A stretch of DNA of 64,000 nt. Origin: Phycisphaerales bacterium UBA2421 (GTDB taxonomy: Bacteria; Planctomycetota; Phycisphaerae; Tepidisphaerales; Tepidisphaeraceae). A program made the position numbers and the translations under genes. This document shows, piece after piece, positions 1 through 8,657 of this stretch. Positions within the stretch are counted from its first letter, which is position 1. The number at the start of each line of letters is the position of its first letter. The stretch lies in the NCBI GenBank assembly GCA_002343075.1, contig DDRH01000067.1, positions 307,502 through 371,501 of the forward strand, written 5' to 3'. Below the pieces are notes generated by a model. That model was not told the origin of the DNA and ran no database searches. It worked only from the letters and a program-made list of their open reading frames with translations.

Positions 1-906
1 GGCGTAGTCTATGCGCGAGTAGGAACTGGCTACGATCGCGGTACGCGCAGCCCGATCAGCAGCAGCGGCGGCAGTGGCCGTCAAGCCATCGCCGAACCAG
101 ACACCGGCAGCCGACTCACCGAAATAAGGCCTTGTTTCAATCGCCTCTGGTACGCGATCAGTCAGCCACCGCACAGGCCCGTTGCGATGTTCAATCGCCA
201 CCACTGCTGCCGCGGCGACGTTGGCGATGGGGCTACCTTTGCGATGAACCAGCAGGCGGCCGTCGGCTTGTTGCAGCGAATCGCCGGTCAGCACGCCCCC
301 GCCCGAAAGTCGGACGAGAAAACCTGATTCCGTCGAGCGCTCGCTTCCCTGCAGACCTGCAAACTTCACGGCGAGAATCGTCTCCCAACCCACCTCCGGC
401 GAACCGGCAAAAGTAACCCCGTCCGGGCCAATCGAGTCAACAATGCCGGAAATGCAATCACCGTTGGCAAGCGTGACAGTGTCCTGTGCCGGGCTCTCGA
501 GCAGTGCCGCTTCTACTTCGCTTCCCCGGGCAATGGCGCGAATGCTGGCGAGTGGAAGCGTAAACTCGCCTGCGGCGGTCGTCCAAGCCAGTGCCTCCTC
601 GCGCAAACCGACGGCAGCACCGATCAGCCGCGCGCCATCGTGCAGCAAGACAACCCATGCGCCGTCGGGTATCGCCGGACGCTGCGATGTGCGTTTGATC
701 TCAAGTACGTCTTCCCAGCCAAGTGCGAAGGCTTCGCCTCCAGCGGTATCAATCATTATGCCCGAGGGCGAGATAGACTGAACAGCACTGCGGGACTCCG
801 TGAAATCGCCCCGCGTGATCGTCCACACATCCTGCGCAAAGGCCGTGCCCGACCCCAGCGCGCAGCACAACAGAAAGAAAAGAAGTTGAAAACTCCAGCG
901 GTGCAT
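1..906 (-). CDS. NPCBM-type secreted protein, C-terminus cut by window edge
   Basis: The minus frame is open from an ATG at 906 to the window edge (302 codons, no stop). Residues 1-24 look like a signal peptide: a positive start (MHRWSF), a Leu/Phe-rich core and a likely cleavage at GTAFAQ. The body is a beta-rich region with two similar stretches (DGARLIGAAVG and NGDCISGIV). Near the edge stand VRWLTDRVPEAIE and RPYFGE, which resemble the lead-in to NPCBM/NEW2 carbohydrate-binding domains in planctomycete secreted proteins; the domain itself would lie mostly outside the window. The ATG is 5 bases after the stop of the toroid gene upstream, so it is probably the last visible gene of the MoxR operon. 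The NPCBM call is inferred from motif resemblance only. Confidence 0.62.
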   Translation of the reverse strand, partial: MHRWSFQLLFFLLCCALGSGTAFAQDVWTITRGDFTESRSAVQSISPSGIMIDTAGGEAFALGWEDVLEIKRTSQRPAIPDGAWVVLLHDGARLIGAAVGLREEALAWTTAAGEFTLPLASIRAIARGSEVEAALLESPAQDTVTLANGDCISGIVDSIGPDGVTFAGSPEVGWETILAVKFAGLQGSERSTESGFLVRLSGGGVLTGDSLQQADGRLLVHRKGSPIANVAAAAVVAIEHRNGPVRWLTDRVPEAIETRPYFGESAAGVWFGDGLTATAAAAADRAARTAIVASSYSRIDYA

Positions 907-911
907 TCGAG

Positions 912-2057
912 TTAACTCCCCGGACCTTTGCCGCTAAACACAGGGAGATACCGATTTGGCATCTGCAAAATGATCAGCGCGCACGCGGTTGCATATTCGT
1001 CATTGATCTCGCCCGTCCAGCGGCCGGTGGCGCGGTCCTGACGGCGAATGAGTTCATCGCGCACCGCGGGATACCAGAGTTTCCAATGATCCCCACCTGC
1101 CAGGAACATCGCCTGCACCGCGTAATAATGGCCGTAGTAATAATGCCCACCGATGTTTCCTGCCCCGCCACCCTTACCGGGTGAAAACTGCGTCAGATAC
1201 TTCAGCCCCCGGGTGAGTTCATCGCCTTCGAACACGCCGGCGTAGTACAGCGCCGCCACCCCCGCTGCCGACCGTGGAAACGCGCTGCCTCCTTCGCCGC
1301 GGCCGGACATGCCGATCATATAGCTAAACCCGCCGTCGGCATTCTGGCACTTGCGAACGTACTCGATAGCGCGATCAATCGTCTCCTTTTCCACCTTCAC
1401 CCCCGCATCGCGGGCGGCGCGCAGGGCCATCACCTGACAAATGGTAACGCTGATATCAGCATCGACAGGTACCGGCATGTAGCGCCACCCGCCTTGCGGA
1501 TTCTGCGACTTCTGGATGAGCCGAACTGCCCGCTGCAATTTTTCCTTCACCTGGTCATCCGGTGTCATTCCGTAGACTTCTGCGAGAAAAAGCGCCGCAA
1601 ACCCATGCGAATACATGACACCGTGTGCCGTCTCCGCAGCGAGCAGGCCGGATTCTTGTGCGCTGTTCACGAGATAATCAGCCGCTCGTTGCACGTTATC
1701 GCCGTACAAACCGCGTCCGGGCAGGTTGCCCGATGCCATGAATGCGATACCCGAGAGCGCTGTGATGCCACTGACAGCGCCAAATCCCTCACCACCTTGC
1801 CCAAATGAGCCATTACGCTGCTGCTGCTTCGCGAGCCATTCCAATCCGCGGCGCACAGCCTCCTGCTGGGCAGGAGTAATCTCATCGCCGCTGACGACAT
1901 TGGGACGGGCGGCGATGGCTTCCTGTGCGAAAGCGGGAGCTGCGAGCAGGACCGCACCTGAAGCGATCAAGACAACACCCCGACGCACCGCTGCCGCGGC
2001 GAGATTCAACCGGCCGGAATAAAGAAACATGGATCGCTTCAAAACTATTCTCGTCAC
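912..2057 (-). CDS. Secreted squalene-cyclase/prenyltransferase-like toroid protein
   Basis: This 381-residue protein has an N-terminal hydrophobic signal region ending near AAPAFAQ. It is built from repeated helical-hairpin units with the signature of alpha/alpha-toroid proteins: GLEWLAKQQQRNGSFG, LIQKSQNPQGGWRY, YVRKCQNADGGFSY and a late GRWTGE. These resemble the QW-type repeats of the prenyltransferase/squalene oxidase fold. The acidic catalytic DxDD motif of true squalene-hopene cyclases is not visible, so it is probably not a terpene cyclase enzyme. The ATG overlaps the stop of the DUF4175 gene by four bases (ATGA), indicating translational coupling. Homologues sit in the same place in planctomycete MoxR operons, but their role is unknown. 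The fold is likely; a function cannot be given. Confidence 0.75.
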   Translation of the reverse strand: MTRIVLKRSMFLYSGRLNLAAAAVRRGVVLIASGAVLLAAPAFAQEAIAARPNVVSGDEITPAQQEAVRRGLEWLAKQQQRNGSFGQGGEGFGAVSGITALSGIAFMASGNLPGRGLYGDNVQRAADYLVNSAQESGLLAAETAHGVMYSHGFAALFLAEVYGMTPDDQVKEKLQRAVRLIQKSQNPQGGWRYMPVPVDADISVTICQVMALRAARDAGVKVEKETIDRAIEYVRKCQNADGGFSYMIGMSGRGEGGSAFPRSAAGVAALYYAGVFEGDELTRGLKYLTQFSPGKGGGAGNIGGHYYYGHYYAVQAMFLAGGDHWKLWYPAVRDELIRRQDRATGRWTGEINDEYATACALIILQMPNRYLPVFSGKGPGS

Positions 2058-5000
2058 TTTTCCGTTGCCTTTGTTGCCAGCGACTTGTAGTAGTCTTCGA
2101 CCAGCTTTTTGTATGCCTCGATCACTGTATCACCCGAGCCTTCGATCACCGCATCTCGCTGTCGAGGACTGAGCGCGCCCCATTCGCGCAGTGTTTCCCT
2201 TATCTCAGCACCCGCCTTTTGAGTCTGCCCCAATCCGCCGCCGGCGTTGCTTTGCTCGGCTGGGTTGGAGGCATTTTGCGGGTCTTGCTGGCCTTGGTTG
2301 TTCGCCTGCGCCTGCTCGTCGCCGGGTCGGGGCTGCTGCTTGGCCTGCGTCTCGCTGCCCTGCGGCTGCTCATCACTGTTTCGCGCCTGCGCCTGCTGCC
2401 GCCGGGCTTGCTCGATGAGAATATCCATGTCATCGAGAATGCGCTTCTGAATGGCCTGAGTCGTCTTACCCGGGTCGACGTTGACAGCGAGCCTCTGCCG
2501 CGACCGCGCCATGCGATCGCCAACCTGCGCGGCTCTTCGCTTCTCCGAATCGGCATCGGCCTCCCCGCCGAGCAGATCGTTACTCAACTCCTGATTATCG
2601 ATCGCTTCATCGCCCGCTTCGTCGGGGAGGAGATCGCGCAGATCGGGTTCCGGGCCGAGGGTGATTTCGCCCTGGCTCGATTTTTCCAGGAGGTCGCCAA
2701 GCACCTTGCGCAGCTCGCCCTGTCGGTCACCGACTCGCTTGATTGCGCCCAGGTTCTTTGCCGCATCACCCGCGGCCTGTTGGGTCGCGTCGTTGACGGC
2801 GCCCTGCAGCCCCTTCAGCAGCCGCAGTTCCGCTTCGGAGGGCAATCGTGGTCCACCCTGCTGCTGCCCCTGCCCGCCACCACCACCGCCGTCCTGTGCA
2901 AACTTGCTTTGAACCGGGTTGTCTTGCAGGCTCTCGATCATGCTCTCAAGCTGGCGGACAATGCGCCGCTGCTCGATTTGCGTCTCAGTTCCGACCGACT
3001 TATCGGCCAGGCCTTGTTTCACCGCGTCCATCCCACGGGCAATATCGTCATTTGCAAACTTGTAGACGATGCCGCCGAGCCCGACGATGCGTTCATCCAA
3101 TGCTTTGATCTGATCCGATAGCTTGCCCTGTTCACCCGGGAGTTGACCAAGCTTGATCAACTCCTCGCGCTTCAGCGTGCCGTCATCCCTACGAGCGCTG
3201 GAATCAATGCGGGCTGTTTCCGCGTTAAGCTTCAACTGCTCCTCACGAACCTTTGTGTAGACCGCCCGAATCGCTTCGCGCTTCTTTTCCTCCACTTTCT
3301 CATCGACCCTCTGCTTCTGCTCTGCGATGAGCTTTTCGGCCTCTTCCAACGCCGCCAGCGCTTCGACTTGGGATGGATCATATGCGCCCTGCAAATCTTT
3401 CAGCCGAAGCTGGACATTCGCCCGCTCCATCCTTCCCGCGGCGCGGGTGACTCTGGCGACCACCTCTGCTGCGTCGGGCAACTCATCGGCCTGCCTTGCA
3501 ATATCGCGCGCGTTTCTCTCGGTTTGCTCTTGCCCCTGGCTCAATTGCGGCAACGCCGGGGCCACCGCGTTCGGTTTCCGCTGGGATTTGCGCGTCAGGC
3601 TTGTGATCGTCGCTTCGCCAACTTTTGTCAGCGCGTCGTCACCCTGCAGCAGCAGGTTCTCGAGGTTATGGCCCGATTGCCGCCGAATGAGGTTGGCTAC
3701 CTGCTTCTGCAAATCCGCGAGCTTCTTCTGCAACTCGGCGAGCTTGCGATCTTCGGCCTGCTTCAGCTCCTGCAGCATGCGCTGAAGCCCAATCTCTGCC
3801 TGCTGCTGTGCCGCGGCGGCAGAGGTTTGCCGGTTCTGCTTTGCCTCCTGTGCGGCCTTCTGCTGATTGGGGCCGACTTGCTGTTGCTGGCCGGTGCCGG
3901 CCGACTGCTTCATAGCCTCAGCGGAAGTTGGATCGGACTTCTGCAGTTGTTCGGCCTGCTTTTGCATGTCGGCGATCGCCGCCGCCGTTTTCTCGGCGAG
4001 CTTGCCCTGCTGGTTGGCGATTTCTTCAAGGCGTTTGCGGTCCTCGGGCGACATCTGTTCGGGCCGCTTGCCAATATTCTGCTTGCCTAGTTCTGCCAGC
4101 TCCTTTGTCAGAGCCTGCTGCTGTTCGAGCAACTGCCTCACATTATCGATTGCCTGTTGCAAACTGCCGAGGTCGCCTAGTTTGTCCATTGCGCTCTGCA
4201 GTTGTTCCGATGCTTCCGCCTGGCGCTGCTGGACCTTTTCCATCGTGGCCACGCGCGGCTCCTGGGTTTGCTGGGGTGATGACGCGGAAGAGAGCTGTTG
4301 CGCGGCCTCCTTCATCGCACCTTCTGCGGTGCGGTCGAGTGAATCAGACACCTGCTCGCTTAGTTCGACAAGATCCTGCCTGGGTGATCGATTCTGCTGT
4401 AGTCGCTCCTTCACTGTCTCCAGCCGCTGAGCCAACTGCCGGCTTTGCGAGGCCGCGGTCGACTGTTGGCCGGCCATCCGCTCGGCGGCAGTACGGTCGG
4501 CGGCATCGAATGCCGGCTTTTCCCTGGTTTCGTCCGCGAGATCGGTGGTCTCACTGCGGACGCGCGTCTGCGCCTTGGCCACTTCACCGATCTGCGCGCG
4601 CGTCAGTCGGAGTTCGTCCATGACGCGGGTTGTGAGTTCGTCCTGGCTGATGATCGTGATGCGGAGACGGCCGGAAGAAGCTGGTTCATGCCGCTCTTCG
4701 CCCAGGCTGAAGTTGTCAGTCGCCTCAAGGTGCAGTTCCAGCACGTCGCCGCTCTTCAGATTGGCGTCGGTGAGTTGGGAAAGTTCCCAGGCATATCCCA
4801 GTCGATGTCGCTGCCGGTCTGCTGATGTGGTGTCGCGATCCCAACCCACGCTCTCTGCAGGCACCCCTGCGGTGACGAGCGGCAGCACCCAGGTGCGGCG
4901 GTCGCCAAGTCGCTCGACATGCAGCGAAACCTCCGCGATCCCGTAATCATCCTCTGCAACGGCAATGAGCGGCACAACCGAGTCAGCGGTGCGCTCTTCG

Positions 5001-6247
5001 TTGCGCCGCGGCTGTTCGATCTGAATTATGGGTGACTGATCGGGGCGAACGATTAACTCATACTCTTCAATGGCAGAATTCTGAAAGCCGTCATGGTCTT
5101 GCGCCCTGATTCGGAAGCGAATCGACTCCTTAGCCTCTAGCAGCACTGCGCGAGTAGCATCGTTGTCGGCTGGGACGACTCGAGCATCGATCATATTTCC
5201 AGGCTCAGGCAGGCTGACTGGCTCAAGCGTCAGTGGACCTTCAATCGGCTTGTTGAAGCCAACAGCGACCTTAACCTGCGAGCCGATCGCCGCAACTGCC
5301 GGGGCCGATGACAGATTTACCAAAGAAGGCGGCACACCCGACACATATTGCGGCGGCGCGATGGTGGCTTCGACGGAGAGGATCGCCAGCCGCTTCACGA
5401 GCGTAATCTGCGGCAGGTCCTTCTGGTCGTCGCCACTTCGAATCCACACTTTCAGTTCGGCATTGGGCTGATCGGCGGGCGCCTGCGTATCGACGACGGC
5501 GGAATAGGTTCCGTCGGCGTTTCGGATCATCAATTGCTGTTGCACCGTGCCTGCGCCAATCTGCGAAAACAGGGTTGCCCGCATACCGGCGCGGTCGCCC
5601 TGGCCCAGCCGCATTTTGACATCCAACCGCTGGCCCGCGGGCAGCCTGCTGGGGGATTCTCCCAGGAGGTCGATTCGCTGGGTCTTCGGCCACGGGTTCT
5701 TGTCAAACGGAGATAGCAATCGCGAGGCCGCAATGCGCGCGTATTGAGGCATGACGAGCATCGCCAGCAAGATCACAACGATGATCGCCCCAAACCCCGA
5801 CGTAAGTGCGAGCGTCGCCGGCCGCGGTTGCACGATCTGCTGAAAATCGATCGCCGATGCCATCTGGTTGGCCTGCGCGACCACCTGCTGTTTCATGGCC
5901 GGACTGCCAGGAACCTCGCGGTCGGAGTATTCGACGACAGTTCGCAGGCGGTCGTCGAGCACGGGAAAGAGCGACTCGATCTTCCCTGCCACGTCAGCCA
6001 GGCCCATTGGTGCGCTCGCCGGGCGCAGCACATGGCGGGTTAGCATCGATACTATCAACGCGGCCCCCATGCACGATGCAATGAGCCTCGGCCATGCCGG
6101 CAGGTTGAAGAAATAGTCGAGCAAGACGACCAGCAACATGGCCCCCACCGCGCCGCAGAGGACAATACCCACGCCGTACGCCACCGCGAGGAGCTTTACG
6201 CGCCGGCGCACCGCATCGAGGGATTGGAGAATTGCGGTCGTATCCAT
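2054..6247 (-). CDS. DUF4175-family giant membrane/coiled-coil protein
   Basis: About 1,397 residues. Two closely spaced transmembrane segments (near residues 20-75) and a third near 155-175 (GAIIVVILLAMLVM) anchor it. A beta-rich periplasmic part follows, up to about residue 540. The remainder is a very long Gln/Ala/Glu/Lys-rich coiled coil (for example LLEQQQALTKELAEL). The C-terminal end returns to a short structured segment (REWGALSPRQRDAVIEG). This matches the DUF4175 family found beside MoxR/VWA genes in planctomycetes. I chose the ATG at 6247, three bases after the stop of the VWA gene; an ATG at 6265 would add six residues and overlap that gene. Its job is unknown; membrane position and coiled coil suggest a scaffold working with the MoxR-VWA proteins. 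Confidence 0.8.
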   Translation of the reverse strand: MDTTAILQSLDAVRRRVKLLAVAYGVGIVLCGAVGAMLLVVLLDYFFNLPAWPRLIASCMGAALIVSMLTRHVLRPASAPMGLADVAGKIESLFPVLDDRLRTVVEYSDREVPGSPAMKQQVVAQANQMASAIDFQQIVQPRPATLALTSGFGAIIVVILLAMLVMPQYARIAASRLLSPFDKNPWPKTQRIDLLGESPSRLPAGQRLDVKMRLGQGDRAGMRATLFSQIGAGTVQQQLMIRNADGTYSAVVDTQAPADQPNAELKVWIRSGDDQKDLPQITLVKRLAILSVEATIAPPQYVSGVPPSLVNLSSAPAVAAIGSQVKVAVGFNKPIEGPLTLEPVSLPEPGNMIDARVVPADNDATRAVLLEAKESIRFRIRAQDHDGFQNSAIEEYELIVRPDQSPIIQIEQPRRNEERTADSVVPLIAVAEDDYGIAEVSLHVERLGDRRTWVLPLVTAGVPAESVGWDRDTTSADRQRHRLGYAWELSQLTDANLKSGDVLELHLEATDNFSLGEERHEPASSGRLRITIISQDELTTRVMDELRLTRAQIGEVAKAQTRVRSETTDLADETREKPAFDAADRTAAERMAGQQSTAASQSRQLAQRLETVKERLQQNRSPRQDLVELSEQVSDSLDRTAEGAMKEAAQQLSSASSPQQTQEPRVATMEKVQQRQAEASEQLQSAMDKLGDLGSLQQAIDNVRQLLEQQQALTKELAELGKQNIGKRPEQMSPEDRKRLEEIANQQGKLAEKTAAAIADMQKQAEQLQKSDPTSAEAMKQSAGTGQQQQVGPNQQKAAQEAKQNRQTSAAAAQQQAEIGLQRMLQELKQAEDRKLAELQKKLADLQKQVANLIRRQSGHNLENLLLQGDDALTKVGEATITSLTRKSQRKPNAVAPALPQLSQGQEQTERNARDIARQADELPDAAEVVARVTRAAGRMERANVQLRLKDLQGAYDPSQVEALAALEEAEKLIAEQKQRVDEKVEEKKREAIRAVYTKVREEQLKLNAETARIDSSARRDDGTLKREELIKLGQLPGEQGKLSDQIKALDERIVGLGGIVYKFANDDIARGMDAVKQGLADKSVGTETQIEQRRIVRQLESMIESLQDNPVQSKFAQDGGGGGGQGQQQGGPRLPSEAELRLLKGLQGAVNDATQQAAGDAAKNLGAIKRVGDRQGELRKVLGDLLEKSSQGEITLGPEPDLRDLLPDEAGDEAIDNQELSNDLLGGEADADSEKRRAAQVGDRMARSRQRLAVNVDPGKTTQAIQKRILDDMDILIEQARRQQAQARNSDEQPQGSETQAKQQPRPGDEQAQANNQGQQDPQNASNPAEQSNAGGGLGQTQKAGAEIRETLREWGALSPRQRDAVIEGSGDTVIEAYKKLVEDYYKSLATKATEK

Positions 6248-6249
6248 GA

Positions 6250-8601
6250 TCAAACCATTCCACACATCTTACGCACGATCCATTCGATTGTGATCAGAAA
6301 AACAAACAGAGCCATCGCCAGCGGTGCATCCCAGAGTGGTCGTGCCGTTTCGATCGGAATCACCCGCGCCGCCGACGGTACCAGCGATGGCAGTCGTGCC
6401 GGTGCGTCAGCAAAGCTAACGAGTTCGCCACCGGTCTGCGTTGCGAGCCGCTGCATTGCACCTCGGTCAATCTCGGGCGCTGCCAGTTCAACCTGCGGCA
6501 CACGAACCGCAAAGGGCACCGAGAGATCATCCACACCGCCAGCGATGCTCGACACTCTGGCGATGAAGCTACCCACTCGGTCAGCCGGAAAAGCCGTGCT
6601 ATAAAGTTCCGGCTGGCCCTCCTGCCGCACGAGGGTCTGCTGCGCGATCATCGCCTGCGACGGCTGTTCGATGATATCGACGCGAATCTGCTCCGGAAGT
6701 TGCGGCAAAAGTTGCGGATTAAGAATTCTCAGGCTCACGCGCGATTGCTCGCCGAGTTCGTAGACGGGTTTCAAAGAGGCGAGAGAGGCCTGCCTCTGCC
6801 CCAGTTTTCGCCCGCGGGCGAGGTAGCGCAACTGCTGGATCCAGTAGGTGTCAAATATGGTTTCGCCGGTGTAGTAGCGCCACCGCCAGGTGTCATCAAT
6901 CGCACCGAATGCCGTCCGCCCGGCACCGAATCGGCCCAAAACGAGCAGCGGGGCCTTTCGGCCATCAGGCCCGGTTTCCACCGGATGCTCGGCATACGTC
7001 TCACCGATTCCCGGCTTGGCCCACACGCCTTTGCAATACCAAAAAAGCGGCTGAATCTGCTCGGCGATGAAGCGTTCGTTCTCGCCGCGATCGGCGAAGA
7101 AACGGAAGATCGAGGAGTTGCTCCCGAGCGGAGTTAGAACGGGTCGAAAGCCCTGCGTGATCGCCCCGCGGGCGACATCGGGCATGACACGATCAACATT
7201 AACCGGAAGAATCGGCTCGATCGCCGTCCCGCGATATTGCGCGGGTGCGTGTTGGGCGCCGGCGATCATGGCAAACCCGCCCCCCATCTTGCTCACAAAA
7301 TCGCTGATCAGTTGCAGTTGAAAATCACTGAACTGGCGGGGATCAACATCGCCGAGAACGATTACATCATAGTCGAGCATTTCCTCCAAACTCTCAGGAA
7401 AACGCGTGATTGGTCGGTCGCCCTCCTGCCGAAACGTCGGGTCGGCGCTGGTCAGCAGGCACGAGATGTCCACAGACCTGTCGCGAATCAGCTCCTGTTT
7501 CAGATAGCGATACTCCCAGCGAGGATAGCCGTCGACGTAGAGCACATTGACCCGGGCATCGAGCACGGCAAGCTGTGTCACCCGGCTGTTATCGTCTTCA
7601 TCAACTTCGGCGGGCTGCGCTACGACCTCGACACCGACATCGAGTGATCCGATCATTGTCGGCTGAAACTGCAGTTCGACATCCATCGGGCCGTCGCCGT
7701 CGAGCGAGACTGCCGTCTCCGCTGGCTTGCCTTCGATGCTCGTGAGGACAGTCTTCGTTGATTGGTCGATGAGGCGAATCTTGGCTGTATGCCCCGCCGG
7801 GTAGCCTGTTCCACGGATGGTGGCGCGCACATTGACGATATCACCAACAAATGCAGCGTCCTGAACGGATACGCTCTGAACGGAGAGATTCTGCGGCCGC
7901 CGGTCCGACCCGACGACGACCGGATATACCTTCACGCCGAAGCTGGCCAACTGCTGCAACGCCTCTGAAGTATTGCGCGCCGGTGAGTCGCGGCCATCGG
8001 TCAGCACCACAACGCCGGCCACACGCTGGCCCTGAAGATCCTGCAACACCTGTCGAACCGCCGCGGTGACATGCGTCTGCTGGCCGGACGGCGTGAGCGC
8101 CATACTCGGCTCGACTGGTTCTGCGGCGGCATCGAACTTAAAAAGCCGGGTCTCGTGAGTGGCCCTTAGTGCCTTCAGGAGCCGTTCATCTTCGGTGCTA
8201 AGGAGCGAATTCACCGCGTCAAGCCGCGACTTGAGGTCGGCTTCATCACCCTCATCCTTAACGCGCATTGAAATGCTACTGTCAATCAATATCGGCAGGA
8301 TTGAAGCTTCGGTTCGGCTCTGCCCGAGCGTGACCACCGGCCGATTGAGCAGGCCGATCACCAGAAGCAGTAGCGCCGCCCTGAAGCAGCCGAGGACAAT
8401 GCGAACAGGCCGGGCTCGTCCTTCCCGGCGATAAATCCAGACAACCAGCGCCACCGCGGCGGCGATCAGAATGGTGTTCCAGACCGCCGCCGGAATATGC
8501 TGCTGCCATGGCCAGGTCGGGTTAAATCCAATCGAAAAATCCCCTTCGCGGGAGAGGAAGCCGCGTTCGAGGCCGAAGAGAATTTCCAGTAGTCGTTGCA
8601 A
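6250..8601 (-). CDS. VWA-domain membrane protein with glutamine-amidotransferase-like domain
   Basis: 783 residues. Two N-terminal membrane segments (near 40-58 and 70-90) are followed by a von Willebrand A domain whose metal-binding (MIDAS) start is ILIDSSISM, with VVVLTDGRDS as the second metal-site strand. Beta-sandwich segments come next, then a region with NVLYVDGYPRWEYRYL and DVIVLGDVDPRQFS that resembles the class I amidotransferase-like domain seen in planctomycete and Bacteroidetes BatA-type proteins. A catalytic Cys-His pair is not evident, so this domain is probably structural. A last membrane segment lies at the C-terminus (LAMALFVFLITIEWIV). It sits between BatA/VWA and DUF4175 genes in one transcription direction. 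Confidence 0.82.
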   Translation of the reverse strand: MQRLLEILFGLERGFLSREGDFSIGFNPTWPWQQHIPAAVWNTILIAAAVALVVWIYRREGRARPVRIVLGCFRAALLLLVIGLLNRPVVTLGQSRTEASILPILIDSSISMRVKDEGDEADLKSRLDAVNSLLSTEDERLLKALRATHETRLFKFDAAAEPVEPSMALTPSGQQTHVTAAVRQVLQDLQGQRVAGVVVLTDGRDSPARNTSEALQQLASFGVKVYPVVVGSDRRPQNLSVQSVSVQDAAFVGDIVNVRATIRGTGYPAGHTAKIRLIDQSTKTVLTSIEGKPAETAVSLDGDGPMDVELQFQPTMIGSLDVGVEVVAQPAEVDEDDNSRVTQLAVLDARVNVLYVDGYPRWEYRYLKQELIRDRSVDISCLLTSADPTFRQEGDRPITRFPESLEEMLDYDVIVLGDVDPRQFSDFQLQLISDFVSKMGGGFAMIAGAQHAPAQYRGTAIEPILPVNVDRVMPDVARGAITQGFRPVLTPLGSNSSIFRFFADRGENERFIAEQIQPLFWYCKGVWAKPGIGETYAEHPVETGPDGRKAPLLVLGRFGAGRTAFGAIDDTWRWRYYTGETIFDTYWIQQLRYLARGRKLGQRQASLASLKPVYELGEQSRVSLRILNPQLLPQLPEQIRVDIIEQPSQAMIAQQTLVRQEGQPELYSTAFPADRVGSFIARVSSIAGGVDDLSVPFAVRVPQVELAAPEIDRGAMQRLATQTGGELVSFADAPARLPSLVPSAARVIPIETARPLWDAPLAMALFVFLITIEWIVRKMCGMV

Positions 8602-8657
8602 CCTGTGTGGGGGCAGAGGCTTAGGGTCCGTCGAACAATATCGCTTGTCGCCGGCCG

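Noticed and set aside
1925..3121. A 398-residue plus-strand frame opposite the DUF4175 gene
   Set aside because: It is a reverse-strand shadow of the Gln/Leu-rich coiled coil; no domain or start signal.
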